Part shown: positions 59,746-64,000 of the stretch, one piece after another
Layout of the letters: every line of letters starts with the position of its first letter
Position numbering within the stretch: position 1 is the first letter of the stretch
Source: Rhizophagus clarus
Lineage: Eukaryota > Glomeromycota > Glomeromycetes > Glomerales > Glomeraceae
Direction of reading: 5' to 3'
Assembly (NCBI GenBank): GCA_015698045.1
Contig: BLAL01000046.1
Location: 524,442 to 588,441, forward strand
DNA: 64,000 nt
The notes under the pieces: model-generated
The model's input: only the letters and a program-made list of their open reading frames with translations
Told to the model about the DNA's origin: nothing
Database searches by the model: none
Translations under genes and position numbers: made by a program

Positions 59746-62140
59746 TAAATTACATCATAAAAAATGATTTTATATTTATTACATTATAATAATAATTTAC
59801 ATTAATAATAATAATTTACATTAATAATAATAATAAGAAAATAAAGAAGAAAATAAAGGTGTCTGTTCAACATTAGGTACTGATTCCTAGCAGATCCTTA
59901 CGCAGTACTCTAGGATTTTAGTTTTAGTAGCTTTAGTTTTGGTTTTGGTTTTAATTTTGGTTTAGTTTTGGTTTTAGTTTTAGTTTTCTCCCTAGAGTTT
60001 CTGATCACGCTTTCACCATACAGGTTTACTAACGTCTACTAAGGCGCACACCTAACAGAACAACAACACCTGAGAAGTGAAGTAATATTCAATGTGGATA
60101 GAGTGGATGGGTCAGATATGATAAATAATGAAAACAAAATGGAAACGAAACAAAGGCGAAAAGAAAAAAGGAGACAAGATCAAAAAGAAATGATAAAGAA
60201 TATTGATGGAAAAAGATGAAACGAAAAGAAAGGGAGACGAAGAAAGAGAAATAAAAGGAAAAAGAAACAAAAACCGAAGGGAGAACGAAAGGGGGGTCAC
60301 ATTTTCCTTTTTCTTTTTTTTCTTTTCATGTGATGAGTGAATACATCTTATTCCTTTTATTCTATACATAAGTAGGATCCAATCGCTAAGGGTAAATTTA
60401 AAAAAATAAAAAATATAAAAAAAACAATTATGATTAATATAATATACTCTTTATAAAATATATTTAAAATTTAAATTTAATACATAACCTTGGGATAATG
60501 GTTAGAGCAGGTAATCTCCGGGATTTTGAGAAAAAATAAAAATGATAATATTTTTAACGTTAGCTCTTTAAATTTTGAAAGTGTTAATTCTTAAAACATA
60601 ATATTATAAAAAAAAAATGCTGGCTGCTACGACTGACGCCACCCCAGACAAAGTAATTGGCGGCAGAAAATGTCATAAAATATCCAGCCCTATTTCACAA
60701 CATTTTCCTCTGGGCTAAGCAAATATTACAAAAGAAAGCTTCAAATATATTCAGCAATTTGAACATAGCATTTGAGAATACATTCTAACTCCCTTAAGTA
60801 ATACCACAGTCTAACAAAGAAAGACTCAAACTACACCCTATTGTAAAGAAAGTACATAACCAATCCCTCCTACAGAACCAGTAGATTTTACGAATATGGT
60901 AGAGTCCAAAAAAATATGAAAAATATGCGTATATCCCATTTTCATACCTGCTTAATGGCTTCACTATTTATTTAAAAGTAGTTTTTTTGTCTTATACGTT
61001 TTTTGGCGAACGGTCTTCGTGTTGGTGACTATATCAAATATATAAACTAAAATGCCAAAGTACTGTTAATATTGTAAAAGATAAGTAAAGTATACTTGGA
61101 TAAAAGCGAGAAGAAGAAAATACCGTAAAGTGTTAAAATAGTAATATTTGGCTTCACTATTTATTTTTTTGTCTTATACGTTTTTTGGTGAACGGTCTTC
61201 GTATTGGTGGCTATATCAAATATATAAACTAATATGCCAAAGTATTGTTAATATTGTAAAAGATAAGTAAAGTATACTTGGATAAAAGAAAGAAGAAGAA
61301 ATACCGTAAAGTGTTAAAATATAAGACAAATATAATATTTTTAAGAAGAGAGAAGTGTATTTTTGAAAAATAAACAAAAAAAAAAATCACGCATTAATAA
61401 ACCGAATTTTAGCTATTTTTAGATATCACATGCATGTAATCAAAGCGATTTTTATTACATCATGCATGAGGATCAATGTAATTTTATTGGTTAATTTTTA
61501 ACCAAAATTTTAGTCATTTCTTCATTACACAAAATATTTGCTATGTCCACTGGTGAAAACGAGACCGCGGAAGACATTTATGAATTTTTAAAAAAGAATG
61601 AAATTTCAGTTGTTATTTTAATGATTTAAAGATTATTTACGTTAACGCTAAAATAAGAAATTATAAAATCAACAATTTCTCTAATAATAATTAAATTACT
61701 ATGCTATCTTAGTAATAAACTTGATTATTAGTTATTTATTAAAAATTTTTTAATCCAAGAGCGAAAATGAATATATATAAATCAACCTTGTCATTTCCTT
61801 CGGCGAGACCTATTAAGTGTTTAAAAGTCTGATTGGGTTTTTGCGTGCGAGTTATCAAATGATTAGATAATACAAACTTATTTAGGATGTGATACATGAT
61901 TTCCTTTATTTGCGGGATCAGTTGATTATATTGAAACACTTTTCGCACTTATTAGCATTTATATTATCAATTAAAAGTATCAACTTATATTTGAAGATAA
62001 GAAATTTATTATAAGTTTATTTATAATTTTGATTTTTTCATAGATAGATTGCTATTTGATAATTAATTAATTGGTTAAGATTCGTCAGGTACTTTAATAA
62101 AGAATTATATATAATTTGATAATAGACTTTAATAACAAAT
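59746..62140. other. Intergenic with simple repeats and one tandem duplication
   Basis: 59925-59995 is a (TTTTGG/TTTTAG)n tract. 60845-60905 carries a third copy of the KSTxSxGG coding fragment (minus strand). A 190-bp unit beginning GGCTTCACTATTTATTT is tandemly duplicated at about 60957-61145 and 61150-61325; both copies contain CTTATACGTTTTTTGG and GATAAGTAAAGTATACTTGG. A stretch at 60490-60525 resembles a tRNA 5' half (GATAATGGTTAGAGC) but has no 3' half. Confidence 0.5.
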
Positions 62141-62673
62141 TTAATTCCTTTTCTTTCTCGATCCAATACGTCTTGTTAGCTCTTGATCCATTTCCAAAGC
62201 CCTGATTCTGGCATCCTTTTGATTTATATTTGATATTGCTTTGTTCCTTTAAAAAAAAAGCCAATCTTTTTCCTCTTCCAAGGCTTTTACCTTCTCTTCT
62301 AGTTGATTGATTCTTTTCTCAAGAGCCTCAACATAATCTGCAGAGGGAAGGGATTAAAGAGGAATAGCAGAAGGTGGGGTCAGTTATGATCAACTCACCC
62401 AGCAGGAGAGCCACGTTAAAGCAAAGGCTAGGCACCCGACAGTCCAACAATTCAGGTACTTCACAGGACCATTAAGAACATCAACCTGAGAGGCGAGTTC
62501 ACAGTAGCCATTTTAGAAGCTTAAACCCAGGCCAGACTATGTACGGAAAGCCGTGGTATTCACCCACCTGTTTCATAAATTCCCTTTCGCTTCTTCTTCA
62601 ATATTTTTGTTCTGAAACGATGTACCGATTTTGCCTTTGCGGTCTGTGATTTGTGAGGCTTGCGACGGCTCAT
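62141..62673 (-). CDS. Leucine-zipper-like coiled-coil exon with a possible basic first exon
   Basis: The exon at 62141-62337, after a CTCTGCAG acceptor, reads DYVEALEKRINQLEEKVKAL then EEEKDWLFF, a clean heptad coiled coil. A TAA (62249-62251) directly after nine T's ends it, although the same frame resumes with KDARIRALEMDQELTRR to 62141. A short upstream exon, 62568-62673 (MSRRKPHKSQTAKAKSV, very basic, donor ACAG/GTGGGT), joins it in phase, giving a basic plus zipper protein. The Myb/SANT exons at 63325-64000 also end in the same phase and could join this exon. I cannot decide between the two models. Confidence 0.4.
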
Positions 62674-63324
62674 ATTTCTGTATAAGATATAATAAAGAAG
62701 ATAAATAATTGTAGTCGATACTTCAGAAAATAAATCATGACTCATAATCTCTGCATGCAGAGAAATGCAAACCTATAAGAGAGGAGAGGAAAAGTGGAAA
62801 CAGTTTTAAGAAAAGGAGGAATATTTATATGAAACAGGCCTGATACGTCAACATGAAGAAAGGAACCTTTTATGAATCCATTTCACGAAGATATAAAATA
62901 TATTTGACTAAAGGATTATACCAGGAAAAGCTTTTTCTTTCATCATAGGAATGGAAAAAAATACTAAATTGGAAATTTTAAATGTGCTAGAGAAAATCGA
63001 TGATAGAAAAATGACGTAATTTAATGTGTAGAATTCAATAATGTTTAAGGGGCAAGTTCACAGAGTTAGTCACACAAGTACAATTAAATTCTCATCACTT
63101 TAAAATTTTATTAATAACGAATTAACAAAGAAAACTTTATTTGTTAAATGTTGGCTTTATTGTATCAATTATTAAGGTTTTGCATTGTTTTGTATCAAAT
63201 TATTAAAGTTTAGCATTATTTGATTATCGTATCAAACTATTAACAGTTAAGGTTTAGCATCAAATAAAAGAAAAAATTTTTAGACAAATTTCATAGGTGA
63301 AAAAGGAAAAAATTTTGTACTTAC
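62674..63324. other. Intergenic or long intron between the SANT exons and the zipper exon
   Basis: No recognisable exon. It either separates two genes or is intron of one. Confidence 0.35.
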
Positions 63325-64000
63325 CATTATCGATAGTATCATTATTATCCACGGTATTCTGGCTATTGTTGTTGCTTCGGGCTATAAATTGATTAAGAAA
63401 ATCAATAAAAAAATCTATAACTTGATTAAATTTTTTTTATGATTTACATACATCTTCTATTCCTTCGATTTCTTCGATTTCGAGTCCGGCTAACTTCGAT
63501 TGAAGCTTGTACAAATTGATCATCTAGAAACATATTAAATAATATTGGAATACATAATTCTAAATAAATATAAAGCAATTAGAATTCTTACCCAGTCTTT
63601 CCCAGAAGCGGGTGTTCATTATGTCAAAGAACACCGCTTCTGGGCGACTCCTCACGCCTCTAGGGTCATTGGCAATGACCAATAATTAATCCTAAAATAT
63701 TTTAAAGTCATTAATATTACACAAATTTTTATTTATTAATATTTAACTCACATGATAGTTAGTAACGAGCCCATTGAACTTCGTCTGGCATTGTTGTCCT
63801 GTATAGTTACATCCACAAGTATTATTAACACTTTCTGCTACTGATCTCCAGAATTTTTTTCTGCTGCGCCCTGGAATTTGGTAATAATATTCATAATTTC
63901 GTGACCTCCGCTGCTCAATGAGAGTAGCGGTTTGTTCATCTGTCCATTCTACCCGGTCAGTGGAGGTGCTGCGAGGAGAAGTAGGATTAGATAAAGATTC
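63325..64000 (-). CDS. Myb/SANT-like (trihelix-type) gene, 5' end beyond window; in-frame stop
   Basis: Exons 63752-64000 (continues past the window), 63592-63691, 63452-63523, 63325-63381, all with GT-AG introns and matching phases. The first reads WTDEQTATLIEQRRSRNYEY, then FWRSVAESVN and YTGQQCQTKFNGLVTNYH. These align with WTDAITEYLIRYRR, FWGSLARRIRR and FTGQQVERKWRNLVRNF of the transposon gene at 36811. Exon 2 ends in FDIMNTRFWERLG, as RTRFWDRPG does there; exon 3 is Arg/Asn-rich. The second codon of exon 2 is TAA where a sense codon is expected (GAT TAA TTA), with no alternative acceptor. The copy is therefore a recent pseudogene, an error in the sequence, or spliced differently. DNA-binding role inferred from the family. 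Confidence 0.55.

Noticed and set aside
59925-59995. (TTTTGG/TTTTAG)n tract considered as telomeric repeat
   Set aside because: Irregular, only about 70 bp, internal, and unlike the fungal telomere unit TTAGGG.
60485-60530. tRNA-like 5' half (GATAATGGTTAGAGC)
   Set aside because: No anticodon arm, T arm or acceptor stem closes within the following 80 bases; at most a degenerate promoter box or SINE scrap.

Overview
The window is very AT-rich nuclear DNA with short spliceosomal introns (about 55-95 bp, GTAAGT/GTATGT donors, TAG/CAG acceptors), many DNA transposons, and members of gene families known to be hugely expanded in arbuscular mycorrhizal fungi: tyrosine-kinase-like protein kinases with Cys-rich N-termini, an F-box fragment, and a PD-(D/E)XK nuclease-like protein. 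Rhizophagus or a close relative (Glomeromycotina) is the best fit. This rests on recognising families, not on a database search.

Left third (1-22.2 kb). A decayed kinase (1190-2152) and an F-box fragment lie near the left end. A second kinase (6542-11006, minus strand) has its 5' exon separated from its kinase exons by about 3 kb of tandem repeat; every repeat unit carries acceptor, three bases, donor, so it reads as about 27 successive micro-exons. A frameshifted family remnant sits at 12.6-13.2 kb. A very large kinase gene (15940-22217, minus strand) has five tandem Cys-rich modules, a kinase domain and a tail of duplicated exon pairs; a 2-base deletion breaks its first coding exon.

Middle (22-44.8 kb). 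This is mainly transposon territory. An 8-bp-TSD hAT-like element (33111-39994) has split a PD-(D/E)XK-like gene. Inside it sits a second TIR element (33389-39961, TSD CAT), and inside that a third (34496-39448, TSD TGG). The innermost carries a Myb/SANT-like gene (36811-38904) whose 3' half is another array of tandem intron plus mini-exon cassettes. An apparently intact Tc1/mariner element follows at 43422-44758.

Right third (44.8-64 kb). A two-exon cytochrome P450 gene (49799-51502, minus strand) is the clearest single-copy-looking metabolic gene. Around it are an unrecognised decayed gene, inverted copies of a dispersed repeat, a Harbinger-type MITE, TCTGGACA-rich TIR DNA and a 74-bp minisatellite. 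The window ends inside a second Myb/SANT-like gene, related to the one in the nested transposon and carrying an in-frame stop.

The unifying observation is repeated tandem amplification of intron plus tiny-exon cassettes. It occurs in three unrelated genes: a kinase with 3-nt exons, a Myb/SANT gene with 24-37-nt exons, and the large kinase tail with 46-130-nt exons. Frame is kept throughout each predicted splice chain. Splicing itself is inferred; no transcript data were available.
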